Shown here: piece after piece, positions 1 to 11,954 of the stretch
Numbering within the stretch: position 1 is the stretch's first letter
How the letters are laid out: each line of letters begins with the position of its first letter
Source of the DNA: Plantago major
Lineage: Eukaryota > Streptophyta > Magnoliopsida > Lamiales > Plantaginaceae
DNA: 64,000 nt
Assembly (NCBI GenBank): GCA_026545765.1
Contig: CM048844.1
Location: 1,736,001-1,800,000 of the forward strand
Direction of reading: 5' to 3'
Position numbers and translations under genes: made by a program
Notes under the pieces: model-generated
What the model was told of the DNA's origin: nothing
Database searches by the model: none
The model's input: the letters and a program-made list of their open reading frames with translations, nothing else

Positions 1-62
1 GCAACATGCTCAAGTTTACAATGTTACCATTTGTGTATAATATTTTGTAATGATTAGTGCAG

Positions 63-2752
63 TTAATTCAAGGCATCCTGGATGACATTTTTCCGAACTA
101 CAAAGGTTACTGGTCACTTTGTGACGATGCTCAATATGGAGTTGCAATGCTTGTAAAGAAGACGTATAGTCCATCCAAACTTAGAAGGGTGGAAAGTAAA
201 GGTTTGCCTGACCTAGACTTTGCTGCTTTGTTTTAGCCTTTTTATTTCTAATTAACTGGATGCCCAAAATAGCTTTTTCTTTAGCCTTTTGTTGTTTGAG
301 TTTCAAATTAGGCAAGAGACCTATTTTCATTTTGGACTGAAACTCACAAAATATCAAACTTACATTCAGCTAGTAAGAGACCTAAGGTTTACCCGATAAA
401 TGAAAACATGTCTTTAATTACCAAATATTACATGTGAAATAGGACAGTGTTTAGATGCATTCTGTAATCTTTAACATTTTTCACAACAATCTTGTTAAGA
501 AATGGAATTATTTTTTCAGTATTCTGCTAATTTGAAGATAAAAAAGGAATTAAGATTACACGTTTGACTGATCAGACCATCACTGATTCATTCAAGAATA
601 TGCAAGAAGAGGAGGATCAAAACCTAAGGAAGAAGAGAATAGCCTATTTGTTTAATAAAAGAAGTAGAATCTTTAATTTGAAGCAGAATATAGATTTTAA
701 TCAAGACATTGCATAACTTGCTGATTTTCCAGCTTATCCGATCTAGCCAACAAAACCTTGGGCGTTTTTAAAAAGTGCAGAGGAAAGTCAATCTACTTAC
801 ATCTTATGCCGACACTTGGGTAAAATGCCTAAACAGAAAGTGCAGAACTATGTTATTTTGTTGTGGTGAATGGATCCTGCAGAGAACATACTTTGGCCTA
901 TAAAAATTACGATGATGGTTATTTACGTAAAATTGCGAGCTAAAAAATCACAGCTAGTAATCATACCAGCAAATATCGGAAGTGGGAACAATATGCTATA
1001 TACATTCTTAAGTTGTGCCCACTAGAATTGTAACTGCCACAAGAAACAATGTCAAACTATGAAAATAACTTAAATTACATTAACTGTAAATTCCCAAAAA
1101 AATTATCATTTCTGCTATAGTGACATACCCTAATTCTTCCATTTTTCTTTTTCAGATTTTCCGGGTCGCATTATTTGTGCTGAATTCCCATCGTTTTTGC
1201 TATTCAATACGTATTGCATCAATAGGAGCTTTCCGGAGCAAAGGGTTGCACTGAAGAGCAAATCAGAGGACCTTTTCAGTCTTATTCAAATGGAAATCCT
1301 TGATTACAGAAGTGAGACTTTTAGTCCTCGCACAGTAATTTGGTGCGGCGACTTCAATGTCAGGTATATTTTTGGAACAACATTATTATTATTATTATAA
1401 TTAGTATTATTATTACTATTATTATTACTATACAAAGTCTCACGAGAGACGGTCTCTAGATAAATTATTTAGAGACGGCTTATGTTATCAGGAAAATCAT
1501 CCATATTAGTAATTAAATCGTCTATGTTGGTAACAAAATGATTCATTTTGTAATATAATTATTAAACTATTTCCATTTTATGTTGAAATGTTGCTGTTTT
1601 TTCGTTTTTGAATAAGAATAATCTAGAAGTGATAAATTCTAGAGTGGTGGGTTAAAATATCTAAGTGCCACTAAATGTAATAGTAGTATCACTAATGTAA
1701 ATAGTAGTGTAACTAACTTGTAATAGTAAGTGACACTAAGGCTGCTCTTCTGCCCGCAACTCCATTCGATTCGATTCGCCTAGTTCATTTTATACTACAA
1801 TTGCCCATTCGATTCAGATCGGTTTAGTTACATTGCAGAAGAGAACAGAGCCTAAGTGTCTTAATATCTAAGGAATATACCTTGGGATATTCTACTATAA
1901 ATAAGGTTGATGTGTCTTTATTCTTTATTCTTTTTTCAGGCTTTTTACAAAATTCGAGGCATCGGATGATAGACGAGATGAGCAACTATTTGTGCATAAT
2001 ATGCTACAAGCGTAAGCATTCGATTTTTGCATACAACATGTAAAAGGTTTATTTTGTTGATATCTGACTTAAATTGACTTTTATACATTCTATTATAGGA
2101 CTGGTTTGTACGATATATTCTATGTCTACCACCACGAACAGTGCGACAATGACAAAATAACTAAAAATAAAGTCTACTCTTTGGCAAATAGGTACGTGAT
2201 AAATAACTAAGTACCTAATAAACATATTACTATTATTATTATATATCACTTTTTTTTTTAATTGGTGCAGGGATAGGAGTGGCAAAGTAACAAAATCCTT
2301 CCGACTTGACTATATGATAGCAAGTCGTGAAGTTATTGAAGAGGGACGGGTGAAAGATATTGCCTATCATACGCAACGTAATGTGCTATATCCATTTAAC
2401 TGAAAGTTTATATCTGAAAAGATATTAAATCGGTAATATATTTTTAACTGGAATTTATGGATTTAATTTTTTTTATTAAATTTAATAGAGCGAATTATAA
2501 CAGCCCACTAGACTACACACTTGACAATAGTACTACAAACTAGGTTATCCACATCCTTAAGAAACATGAAGTATTATCGTCTCAATATTACATAAATTAA
2601 GATGGTAATTTTGAAGAGTTTGTATAAATGTGCTTATATTTTTTTGGCGATATTTGTTAATTATTTATTTTGACTTTTGACTTAATGCAGATCACTTTGG
2701 AAGCGACCATAACTTTGTTTGTCTTGTGGTGGAATTTGACGAAACACCGTAA
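63..2752 (+). CDS. ExoIII/AP-endonuclease-like nuclease, 3' part (gene runs off the left edge)
   Basis: Six exons join in frame: 63-201, 1156-1363, 1940-2011, 2099-2191, 2271-2377 and 2691-2752 (stop TAA). The product resembles the endonuclease/exonuclease/phosphatase superfamily, closest to the exonuclease III/AP endonuclease branch, whose members cut DNA at abasic sites using a divalent metal. Visible landmarks in order: YGVAMLVKK (residue block like the family's GVA strand), GRIICAEFPSF (like GRVITAEF), the metal/catalytic block IWCGDFNV (Asp and Asn of the DxN motif), RLDYMIASR (like RIDYILVS) and the terminal GSDHNFVCLVVEF (Asp-His catalytic pair). The upstream exons, which should carry the metal-binding Glu of the LQETK motif, lie outside the window. 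Membership of the superfamily is clear. Whether it acts on DNA abasic sites or on another phosphodiester is inference. The exon phases all fit, so the gene looks intact here. Confidence 0.75.
567..716 (+). other. Intronic open stretch, possible cassette exon or remnant
   Basis: Inside the first visible intron of the nuclease gene, a frame from about 567 to the TAA at 714-716 reads LTDQTITDSF followed by a charged stretch (QEEEDQNLRKKRIAYLF). The composition looks protein-coding, but I cannot assign it to a family. The flanking nuclease exons join in frame without it, so it is not needed for the main product. Confidence 0.2.
1382..1434. repeat. ATT/ATA trinucleotide microsatellite
   Basis: An imperfect run of ATT units (about 50 bases) follows directly after the splice donor at 1364. 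It makes part of the intron simple-sequence AT DNA. Next to it, at 1437-1483, lies a short palindromic block with GAGACGGTCTC, of the sort often found at the ends of small plant transposons. Confidence 0.7.
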
Positions 2753-3472
2753 GAACAATACGGTAACATATTTTGAGAAATGATTTCATCGTCTGCACTT
2801 TGCTAACTCGTTTTCAGTTTGTCTTTATGTTTTCACACAATTTGCTAAGATCCACCAAACACTTGCACTTTATTTCACAATTTTTTTGTAGCTATACTCC
2901 TAATTAACTTAATAACATACTGTCGTTTAGTATTGGTATTGCTACTTTCAGTTGGAAACTTGAGTTTCCATTGTTTGGATGCATTATAAAAATTGTCTAA
3001 TGGACACAAAGATTGATTGAGAACATATAAATAACTAGTGACCTTGATCTTTTAGGCTTAGTAATTTGTATTTCACTGTTCATGCATGAGTAAGTTAGGA
3101 GAACTCTCTAGATAATGTTAGTCAAGATTATCATCAATGTGGAAGATTGAAAGACACATTCTCTCAACTATAAATTCATGTAATCTGCAATATGTAATGC
3201 AAGCAAAGTTGAAAAGGCATACTGCCATAGAAATTAAATAAAAGAGCAACAGCTCCTCTTTGATCAAGTCTTCCGCTGTGCCAACACCCTTAGGGTTGGC
3301 TACACAAGTTTCTTGTTCTGTTGTTTATTGAACTAAAGTATAATGTGAAAAGATCCTGCAACTGGAACATGAGGTGGGGGAGTAGGATGTACTTGTAATG
3401 GGACCTGAGATTTTCGTATTTAGTTCAGAAATTTTAGTAAGCAGTCACTCAATTTGAATTTATTATTTACAG
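2753..3472. other. Intergenic: nuclease 3' flank, no gene seen
   Basis: AT-rich sequence downstream of the nuclease stop codon. It presumably contains the 3' UTR. I found no reading frame with coding character in it. Confidence 0.5.
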
Positions 3473-3606
3473 GAAGATTTGCTGATCCTGCTGTGAAGGG
3501 GACACTTAATGTGCTAAATTCTGTTGTGAAAACGCCATCAGTGAAGAGGGTTATCCTGACATCTTCTGAAGCTGCAGTGTTCTTCAATGGAAATCGTTCA
3601 GACTAG
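3473..3606 (+). pseudogene. Cinnamoyl-CoA reductase-like (NAD-dependent reductase) exon fragment
   Basis: After a splice-acceptor-like TTTACAG, one exon-sized frame reads [16 protein letters not shown] then [17 protein letters not shown] and stops at 3604-3606. This matches the conserved second exon of plant cinnamoyl-CoA reductase/phenylacetaldehyde reductase-like short-chain dehydrogenases ([11 protein letters not shown]...TSS). Intact enzymes have about 320 residues, with an N-terminal Rossmann GxxGxxG and a YxxxK catalytic motif further on. Neither is visible nearby, and the frame closes just after the TSS strand. I read it as a lone surviving exon of a dead gene. A short tandem duplication follows at once (3592-3702) and may have helped to break it. 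Confidence 0.75.
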
Positions 3607-3702
3607 GACGAACAGTGAGGGGAATTTGGTTTAGAATCGTTCAGACTAGAGTTTTCTTGATGTTATTCTGTTTTAGAATCGTAACAGTGAGGGGAATTTG
3701 GT
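3592..3702. repeat. Short scrambled tandem duplication after the reductase exon
   Basis: The segment AATCGTTCAGACTAG occurs at 3592 and about 3635, and CAGTGAGGGGAATTTGGTTT occurs at about 3613 and 3684. The two blocks alternate with small losses, which suggests local template switching or slippage. Confidence 0.75.
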
Positions 3703-5459
3703 TTCATGATCTTGGACTTGGTCCGTCTACCCATGTTTCTGATCAATCTGATATTGTTGAGTACTGCTCTTCTTTTAGGAATAAAAGTGAAATGTGCCTC
3801 TCCATCCTGGTTTTCCAGTGTTATGAATGTAACTTTTACTCGTTGACATGCGTTGTGCAATAGCATGTAGGCATATCTAACTGGGAATGTGCTCGCTTTA
3901 CTGCAAAATGAAGAATACAAATCTTTGTTCTGGTCTGCTGGCACAATCCAACAATTTCATCTGTGACATTGTGTGATTTGATTCAAAGAGTGCTGAGAAT
4001 TCATGGCAGCAACAGAGCATATGAGCGTACTTGGTGCGTACAAACTCTGCTCGATCAAGTTCTTTCATTGGCTGAGTTTGTTTCTTGATATTTTGAAACA
4101 AGAAGCAGAGGTTCAATAGGTTCAGAGAGAAAAGACTTGTGCAGCATATGCAGTTGAAGAAGACAGGAGCCAACGCGGCCATGTGAATCTAGTTCCTGTT
4201 AAAAGCCACAGGTGATACCTATCATGGCAATATTCTTCTAGATGTATCCTGTTCTCCACAGATCTACAGAAAGCCATCCATGAACTGGACTAAGCCATGT
4301 ATCAATTGAAAACAATTTGGGTGGGAAAGTTGATGCTTAGTTAGGGAAGTCAAGGCAAGGCCGTCATGCCACATGAGTTTGAGCATTCGCACCCTTAGAT
4401 ATTGTCCTAAGATTATCTCATATGTGACAACATGATATAGCTTAGCTTAAACTCTTGCCACGCTGTAACTAAAATGGAAACATCTAACACTTTGACTTTT
4501 CAAAATCTGATGTAGAACATCACCATCTCGTTCATCTAACTTACTCGACTCCCTTTCAATTGAAAGTTTGAATGATCATAAGATGATACACTCTAATGTT
4601 TTAGACGGTCCAAAAATTGCAATAAGACTGAACAAATGCCTATGAGAAGTTTATTGGTGCGGGCACAAGTCTGATATCATTTGTAACATACCGTCCCTTT
4701 GGTCTAGGTACGATCCTTTAGGTTGGCGTGGTTAGTCTACTATTGGTGTGATATGATGGCCCCACAAATCAATGCATGTCCTAACTTGTTCAAGACTGTC
4801 TAACTCAGACGCTTCCAGTAAACTTCATAGTGGATCGTGCATACTGAATTTATTCCATAAAGAACATGCTTAGCTTTGGAGTTTTACGGATGAACTTCTT
4901 AAAAGAAGTGCACATTGTTAGTATGAGTAGTGCTCTCAACCCCTTTTAATTATCAAAAACTTTGGTTGTGTTATATATGGCATGCTTATTTTGAATGAAT
5001 CAAACCAACATTCTCTTATTTTTCAAAGTTCATTTATGAAAATTATAAAAATACACCTTCCGAGCCGCAATATGTCGAGTTTCAAACATTACCAAAGTTG
5101 AAATTGACAATCATGTAACATATACTCCCACCACCCGCTAGATGTATCTCATTTTTTCGACACTATTTCCAAAAAAGTCAACATTTTATTATTTGTTATA
5201 GGAGATAGAAAATGATAGAGATGGAAAAAGCATGAGACATAGGAGGAAAAAAATGATAGAAAATGAAAAAAGTATAAGATATACTCCATATAACATTTTA
5301 TTTTAATTTATTATCACATAAAATTAGTTAGTTTAACCGGTAATGTATAAAGTTTTTTTGAACGCATACTTTACTTTATGAATGTGGTGTGGGAGTTTTG
5401 TTGAACGCTTTACTAGTTGATATTAGGAGTGAAAGTAATCGTGGACTTGGAGCCTAAGA
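3703..5459. other. Intergenic, no gene seen
   Basis: No convincing coding exon. The stretch at 5125-5300 is AT-rich and MITE-like. Short open frames near 3900-4180 have no family resemblance and look fortuitous. Confidence 0.4.
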
Positions 5460-5757
5460 GAACAAAAGTCACCGAGTCGTTGACAAGCAAGCAACTTGTC
5501 TGTCTCTCTCCTCTCTGAACCAAACCAAGCTCTGCACGAAAACCTCTGAACTCATCGATTCTTTCTTCCTTTCTTTCCAACCCATCTGCAAGATTACGAA
5601 ATTCAAGATTGCAAGCAAGCGTAGTTATAATTGGATTTCTTTGATCACGACTTGTTGGGGGAAGAAGAACAAGTAGTGATCAAAGAATCACCAACTCCAA
5701 TCCACAAAACCATTCTGTTTCTGCAAATTCCCATCTTAGGCTCCGCCTACGATTTCA
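5460..5757 (+). promoter_or_regulatory. Candidate leader exon of the KH-domain locus
   Basis: A CT-rich stretch (CTGTCTCTCTCCTCTCTG) is followed by sequence ending in a good splice donor, CAG|GTACCG at 5757/5758. This looks like a plant 5' UTR exon followed by a leader intron. There is a readable frame from 5631 (DFFDHDLLGEEEQ) but it lacks an ATG. I link it to the KH-domain locus only because that is the next gene on this strand. Confidence 0.3.
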
Positions 5758-7405
5758 GGTACCGACTCCAATTATCAATTTACTTTCTTTTTTTTCCTCT
5801 ATTCCAATTATCTCTCTTCTAACCACATCAAATTCATTACCTTTTACGTTACCCTCTATTCATCAAATTCTGGGTAATTTCATTTCTTAATCGCTTTTCA
5901 TGATTTCACTAAATCGATATGCATTTTCTCATAATATTACTATGTCCTATTTATTGAGTCAATCCCTTTTCTTCGATTCCAATATGGTTTGATCTTTGAC
6001 TTGTCATATTAGTCTCATTTTTTCATCCTACCTGGGGAGACCAAATTAGCGGTGTTTGAGAAAGATATGATAACTTGAAGGAGGCCTTTGATGATTAGAC
6101 AATGGTTGGGTTTTTATGGGGTTTAGGCTTTTCATTTCTGAGCAGATCGCACTTCATACATAATACTACTTCATCTTGTTATATGTGTGTTATATATATA
6201 TAAGAGAAGCTGTATGTTTGCTTACAATCCAGTCGATGTAATTCCATTTTGGCATCTGCAGCAGAACTTATATAATTTTCTTTATATGCGGTTTAACTGT
6301 TAAAAGTTACTAGTTAATATACAAAAGACGCATTTATGTTCCAAGTCATTCATGAAAGGTCAAATTTTGTGTCAACCGGTTAATTCTGCTACATTTGAAA
6401 GACTAGGCCTTGTGAGAGGTCATGAAAGATAGTGGTTTGTACTTTGTATGCTCGGCTTCTCTCTGGCGTCTCTCTTTTTGTCCGGGCATGTTGGAGATTC
6501 TGAAGAGAGAACCAACGTTGTTATATGTACCCTTTGATTACAATTTTTGCTTCTTAGGCATTACAGGATAAGCTTAGTGGCTAATGCTGGAAGATAGTTG
6601 TTTATAAGAGCTGGCTTATCCTTTTTTCTCTTGGTGCATGATGGATATTTCTGAAGAGAGAATTCATGTAATCATAGATCTCTTACTTTACTCCCAGGGC
6701 TGCATGGCTCGTGTCATTAATGTTGCTTAAATGGAACAAACCATCTGCTCAAGGGTTTCCCACATATATCAGGTATTTTCTGGGGATTGATTCAGAAATC
6801 ATCAATGGTAAATGTAAGAGGTCCCTGCCATCCAAATATTTCTTATAGGCCCATAAGACCATCTGATCTCCCTATTCTCGATAAAATTCATGGGGACTTG
6901 TTTCCAATAAGGTCAGCTTATCTCTTTCGCGGTCCTTAAATAAAGAAGGCTATGTTGGAAACCATAATGTTTCCTAATGAGCATCTTATGATCCACTGGT
7001 GCTGTGTTGGAAACTAAAAGAACTCTGAATTACATGTCTTGATCTTAAATCGACAACAAGGAAATGGCCTTGATCTTAAACAAAATCAGGTAGACACAAG
7101 CACAACACATGAGTATTTTTATTTTTATTTTTTGAAGAAGCAACACATGAGTTGAATATAGAAGAGTTGCATTTGAAGTTCGGTCTTGTGAATATTTAAC
7201 ACAACGGCACTTTCAGCAAAACTTGAATGTCAGCTAGACAGCACTTGGAGCAGAGGCACATTGCTAGAAAAAGTATGCATTATAACAACAGTAGACAATT
7301 TCGCAGCATCAAAGCACAGCTCAACGAAGATATCCATACAGGACTTGAAGTTTCAAACCGGAGCGTTCATTTTAGCATAAGAACAATAGTTCATTTTAGC
7401 ATAAG
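5758..7405. other. Long gap between leader exon and KH exons, no gene seen
   Basis: AT-rich, intron-like sequence. None of the N-terminal KH core (a WPGDxVFRLI-like strand and a GxxGxxG loop) that should precede the exon at 7742 could be found. Near 7350-7405 the phrase CATTTTAGCATAAGA occurs twice about 20 bases apart. Confidence 0.4.
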
Positions 7406-7742
7406 ATGAGATGGGTTACAATTCTAATTTCTAAATGGGCCAAAACTCAAAATACTCAAAACGTACCTTTTCCTTACTATATACTCCCTCCGTCCCACCT
7501 TCATATTCCCATTTGACTTATTTGTTCAACACCGTTCAACTTTGAGTTTAATTTAATTACATATAATACCTCTGATGAAAATTTTAAAAATGTATAATGA
7601 AAAATTAAAATGTAAATATTTAATAATATGAATTTTTATTTTTTTTTTACAAACATTATGTATGAGTAATTCGCAGACGAAGTTTGTAAGCGTTGGCCGG
7701 AAAAAGTGAAACTGGACGGAGGCTAGTCTTTGGGCCATGGGC
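7406..7742. repeat. Segmental copy A of the TPR-gene upstream region
   Basis: This 337-base segment is nearly identical to 11955-12294, which lies just upstream of the TPR gene start at 12390. Both begin ATGAGATGGGTTACAATTC, contain a TACTCCCTCCGTCCCACC block, and end CTTTGGGCCATGGGC or TATTTGGGCCATGGGC. Small indels separate them, for example a short deletion near 7707 relative to copy B. The right end joins KH-gene sequence directly. Confidence 0.9.
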
Positions 7743-10257
7743 GTAAACGTTGATGTAACTGGACGGAAAAAGTGATGGTATTGTGGATCTACTTCAAAAT
7801 GAAATAGGCGTAAACGTTGATGTAACTGAAAAAGTTGCAGGCTCGGATGAGCATATCATAATTGTATCATCTGATGAGGTATATCTTCCATTAGTACTTT
7901 ATATGCTATATGACATCCTTGACAGCTCTCTGTCTGCACCAATTTCTTCACAGTTTTCCAACTTGCTGCGTAAGGAATCAACATACTTCTAACTTTTGTG
8001 TCTTCTAGAAACTTTAAGTTGATTGATTCTTTTGCTTTTAGGGTCTGGACGATGAACTGTTTCCTGCTCAAGAAGCCTTGTTGCATATACAAACCCGCAT
8101 TGCAGATCTTTTACCTGATAAAGAAAACATTGTTACGACTAGACTCCTCTTACAATCAGATGAGATTGGATGCTTGGGCTTGAAAGATGGTTTACTCGAG
8201 CTGGGGAAAGTAGGTGGTGTAAAAATAGTTCTCTTGTCAAGAGAAGAACTTCCGGAGGGTATATCAGGGCAAGATGAGATTCTGCAGGTCTGTTCTTTTC
8301 GCACTTTGGTAGATCTTAGCATTATTCACGCTTGCTTGATACATGCTTGACTGTTAGTGTTGAGGGTTTCCACTGGATGGTTCAAGAGAAACCATGCATG
8401 CATGTTATTAAAAATCATTGCCTCAAGTCTCGATTTGCATGTGATATGATGTTATAATTAGTAATTACTCAAAAAGATTTGGCTGTGGTACATGATAATC
8501 GTTTTAATGGTTTCTTTGCAAACATCACTGTTGTGATGTCTGTTTGGATTACTTGGTTTTAATGGTTTCTTTGCAAACATCGTTCTTGTAGTGGCTGTTT
8601 GGATTACTTGGTGCTGCTCTTTTCTTCATTTCACATTCAGACCAAAAATTCCTACTATTTACAGTTTTCAAATCCTCCCTACGTATCTTGTACATGCAGA
8701 TTGTTGGGGAAATCAAATCTTCCCGAGAGGCTTTGTTGGAGGTGACTTCGAGGGTTCGAAGTTACATCTATAGAGAATTTCTGGATAAGGAGGCACCAGG
8801 ACTTCATGTATCTGCTAAGAACCAGTTTCCGACAATGTGCCTCCTCAGGAAACAAAGGTGGAAAATGGTCCTGCTGTATTGGCTCAGCAGGAAACTTTGG
8901 CAGCAGAGGTAACACCAAAAGTGAAGGTCAGTAGAATAGCAGAAATGTTTAATTGATCCTGGTTTAATTACGTGCTTATATAGATGATGCAGCAATTCGA
9001 TGCAGTAGAGATATAAAATATTCTAAGAGCTGAAACTTCCAAACATCCTGTTTAGCATCATTTACTTGGCGAGGATTAACACAATCTATATTCTCCTATC
9101 AAAGGATTTCTTTCTTTTTTTTTTTTCCGTTCACATAAAAAAATAAAATAAGGAACAACCCTATTACCTATTTTTATATGATAAATCTAATGCTTCAGAA
9201 ATCATCTGGAAACTAATCCAAATGTGAAGATGCTCTTTACTCTCTCAGTCCTAACTTCACAAATTTCAGGCGAACTTTTACAAATTTTGTAGGTAAAAGT
9301 TCAGCTTATGGATGAAGCGAGAATCCCAGATATATTATTGTTTTTACATGTCTTCCAAAATTCCAGTGATTAATCTTTTATTTTTTACCCTTTTGTTTCC
9401 TCTCAGACCTTCTACTGATCTAACTTAATCTGCAGGACACTGTGTTACCTGTTGTTGAAACTGTGAAACAAAACGAGAGTGAGCGACGCGAAGAGCCGCA
9501 ACCCAGTGGATTGAACAAGTATGTGTATCCTAATCTATCTGTCTGACTCTCAGCCATCTGATTGTCAATGTGGAGAATCACATCTCTTATTTCTACTATC
9601 AATTTGTCTTAACAGAATCGCTATGAAACTCGTAACTAGAAGCACGCTAGAAGTTGTTATACCACCTCATGCGGCAACTCAGCTGGCCACAAAATCAAGA
9701 AAGCTCGCGTTGATAAGTGATGTATGCACTTTTCGTTTCTTATTGAAGTATATCACCCCCCGGAGTCTGGCATTTTTATCTGTTGCCCCCCTAAGTAAGG
9801 AAATTACATCTACCTCTCTGTGGTTCCTGAACTGGGTGTTACTTGTACCTGTTGCTGTTTATAAAAGTTTGCTTAAACAGGGGTACGTGTAATTTTCCCA
9901 TCTCGAGAGAATCCCTTATTACCCATTACCCACTATCTCCGGGGGTATCTGTAAACCACTCTACTATCTTGCACATATAAGATATATGGCTATTTAATGA
10001 ATAATCTATGTAACAGCTATCAGGAGCAAGTGTGAAGTTGATAGATGACAAACCAGATTCACCAGAGAAAATCATACAAATATCAGGTACTCCAGAACAA
10101 GCCGAGCGAGCTCAGAGTTTGCTTCAAGGGTTCATTTTGAGCAGTAAGTCCTCCATCTCTGTCCTATAAGTACTTGCTACGAAACAGACCTCAATATGCT
10201 GTTTATAACATTATGTGACACTGCTGCAATTTGCCAGCTGAAGAAGATGGCCCTTAG
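7742..10257 (+). pseudogene. KH-domain RNA-binding protein, 5'-truncated and frameshifted
   Basis: Exons: 7742-7878 (5' end lost), 8042-8287, 8700-8926, 9436-9518, 9616-9721, 10017-10143 and 10238-10257 (TAG). The product matches the PCBP/HEN4-like multi-KH family of plants: EIGVNVDV and IIIVSSDE from one KH domain, GLDDELFPAQEALLHIQTR, then LLPDKENIVTTRLL with a second KH domain, IVGEIKSSREALLEVTSR, an acidic linker and a last KH domain (LEVVIPPHAATQLATKS, then LSGASVKLIDDKP and GTPEQAERAQSLLQGFIL). Two lesions are visible. The first KH core is missing, replaced by the duplicated block ending at 7742. Exon 8700-8926 has 227 bases and needs one more: after AKN the frame must shift near 8820 to reach VSDNVPPQETKVENG. 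Without the shift it stops at 8910. A transcript is still possible, but an intact KH protein is unlikely unless the shift is an assembly error. Confidence 0.8.
8500..8612. repeat. Tandem ~57-base repeat in a KH-gene intron
   Basis: The phrase GTTTTAATGGTTTCTTTGCA...TGTTTGGATTACTTGG occurs twice back to back, with a few differences. Confidence 0.8.
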
Positions 10258-11690
10258 GCAGCATGAGTGCGGCAGAGATATTCGGGTCAAGGAAGGACCC
10301 AACTTTTCCGGATTATGTTCGTTCATACTGTGACGTTGCTGTACATTATCCAGGGAGGCCGAGATAGGTAGGTTATCCTGCCTTTTGAGTTAATGATAGC
10401 CTCCAGGTGAAAAACAAAAAGAATGTAGAAGATGCAACTAGTAGCTATCAACTTTGATGTTATTGTTGTTTGTTTTAAGTTAATGTGGTTTGTAATGAGT
10501 AATGTATCAACTCTGCCTTTTCCCAGAAGTACCAAAATATCTGCATTTCTCTCTTCACTCCGGCTAATCATGTTTAACCATTTTAAAAACCATGCCTACT
10601 CTGTTTATTAAAGAGTCGTGCAACTACGCATCTGAATATTGGACCGTATAGTAGTCTTCGTTCGTTAAAACTTAATATGATGATAAACACAATAAAGTTG
10701 CCTTTTTGTGTACAAAAACTATATAAAAATTCAATTTCAATTTGGAGACCAAACACACCGCACGTCATTTGTGCTAAAACGAACCAACTGTTACTTCGTC
10801 TATCCAGCTCGAATGATGTAATATACATTAGGCTATCTCCAACGGGAGTATGATGAAGGTTTGATGGAAAGCCATCAAATGGCAAATGGCTCACAATGGG
10901 AGTATGATGAAGGTTTGATGTATGCGTATGAAATTTTCATACGTGTTTGATGTTCATCAAACGCTTGATTACCCTTTTTTTTTAATTTCTAGTTTCTTTT
11001 TGATTTTCTTTTATTTCTCTTAATTTTTTTGTTTGTTTTCTTTTTACCTTTTCCATTCTATTTCATGTAGTGTTATTATTTTATGTAATGTAATCATTTA
11101 TCTGAAGTATTGTAATATTTTTATTAAGTAATGTATTTTTTATCATCAAATATTGTAATTTTATAATTTTATTTCATGTTATTTTAATTAATTAACGAAA
11201 TTTAAAATAAATATGAAATGTGAAGTATGAAGTTTAAAAGAAATGAAAAAAGAATAGTGTGGTTTAAAAACAAATGAAAAATTGAGTATGATAGAGTTTG
11301 AGGGTTGGAGATGGAGAGTTTGGTTGGATTTGTTGTTAGTGTAATGATGATGTGACAGTTTGATAGAGTTTGATGGAGTTTGAGAGTAGATGATCTATGT
11401 GCACAGTGCACTTCATATTCACTGCTCTCGTCTCCAAATCAAAATGTAATCTATAGACGGGGGATACCAACTACTATCAATCTTGCTCCAAACTGACCCA
11501 CGAGGTGTTCTTGTGGACTTGTGTAGCTCTCCGCTTACATTATACACTATCATCACATTGTCAACTAATGTGAGTATTTTTCTTAAATGCAAGTCCAATG
11601 CTTTATCTTTGTGAATTTGTGGGAGTTTATATAATGAAATATTAGAAACAATCACACGATTACTCATCTCCTAATCTGATCTATATATGC
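10258..11690. other. KH 3' flank and low-complexity intergenic DNA
   Basis: The KH 3' UTR is followed by AT-rich DNA. From about 10831 (GGCTATCTCCAACGGGAG) to about 11410 the sequence repeats GTATGATGAAGGTTTGATG-like phrases and later GTTTGATAGAGTTTGATGG. This looks like a small non-coding transposon remnant, but I could not place matching ends. Confidence 0.35.
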
Positions 11691-11954
11691 TCGAGGAATT
11701 GCTCATTAGCAGGTTCGATAAGGTGTTCGAGTCGAACATAGCTCGATGCTCATTGTGTTATTGCGTCGAGTATAGCTTTACTCGTTGATTCTCGAATAAG
11801 ATCGATTATGCTTAATTGTGTATTTTTCGAACGAGCTCGAACTTGGCTCGAACACGATCTTAATTATTGTGACTCAAATGCTCGAAAAGAACTCGTTTTA
11901 TTAACTAATTGAACCGGGTTGGGACTTAATTACAATCCGAGCCAAACTCGAGGT
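11690..11954. repeat. GAGCTCGAACTTGGCTCG-type dispersed repeat
   Basis: The block is dense in CTCGA/TCGAG words (GCTCGAACACGATC, GAACGAGCTCGAAC, GCCAAACTCGAGG) on both strands. It looks like a member of a non-coding dispersed plant repeat family. No terminal repeats were identified. Confidence 0.45.

Noticed and set aside
1197..1400. Independent small ORF
   Set aside because: It is the middle of nuclease exon 1156-1363 running on into the intron.
5631..5822. 63-codon frame as a small gene
   Set aside because: No ATG start, and it runs through a strong splice donor into intron-like DNA. A leader exon is the better reading.
10831..11410. Possible MITE with GGCTATCTCCAACGGGAG end
   Set aside because: I could not find a matching inverted end or a target duplication, so it is only mentioned as a possible remnant.
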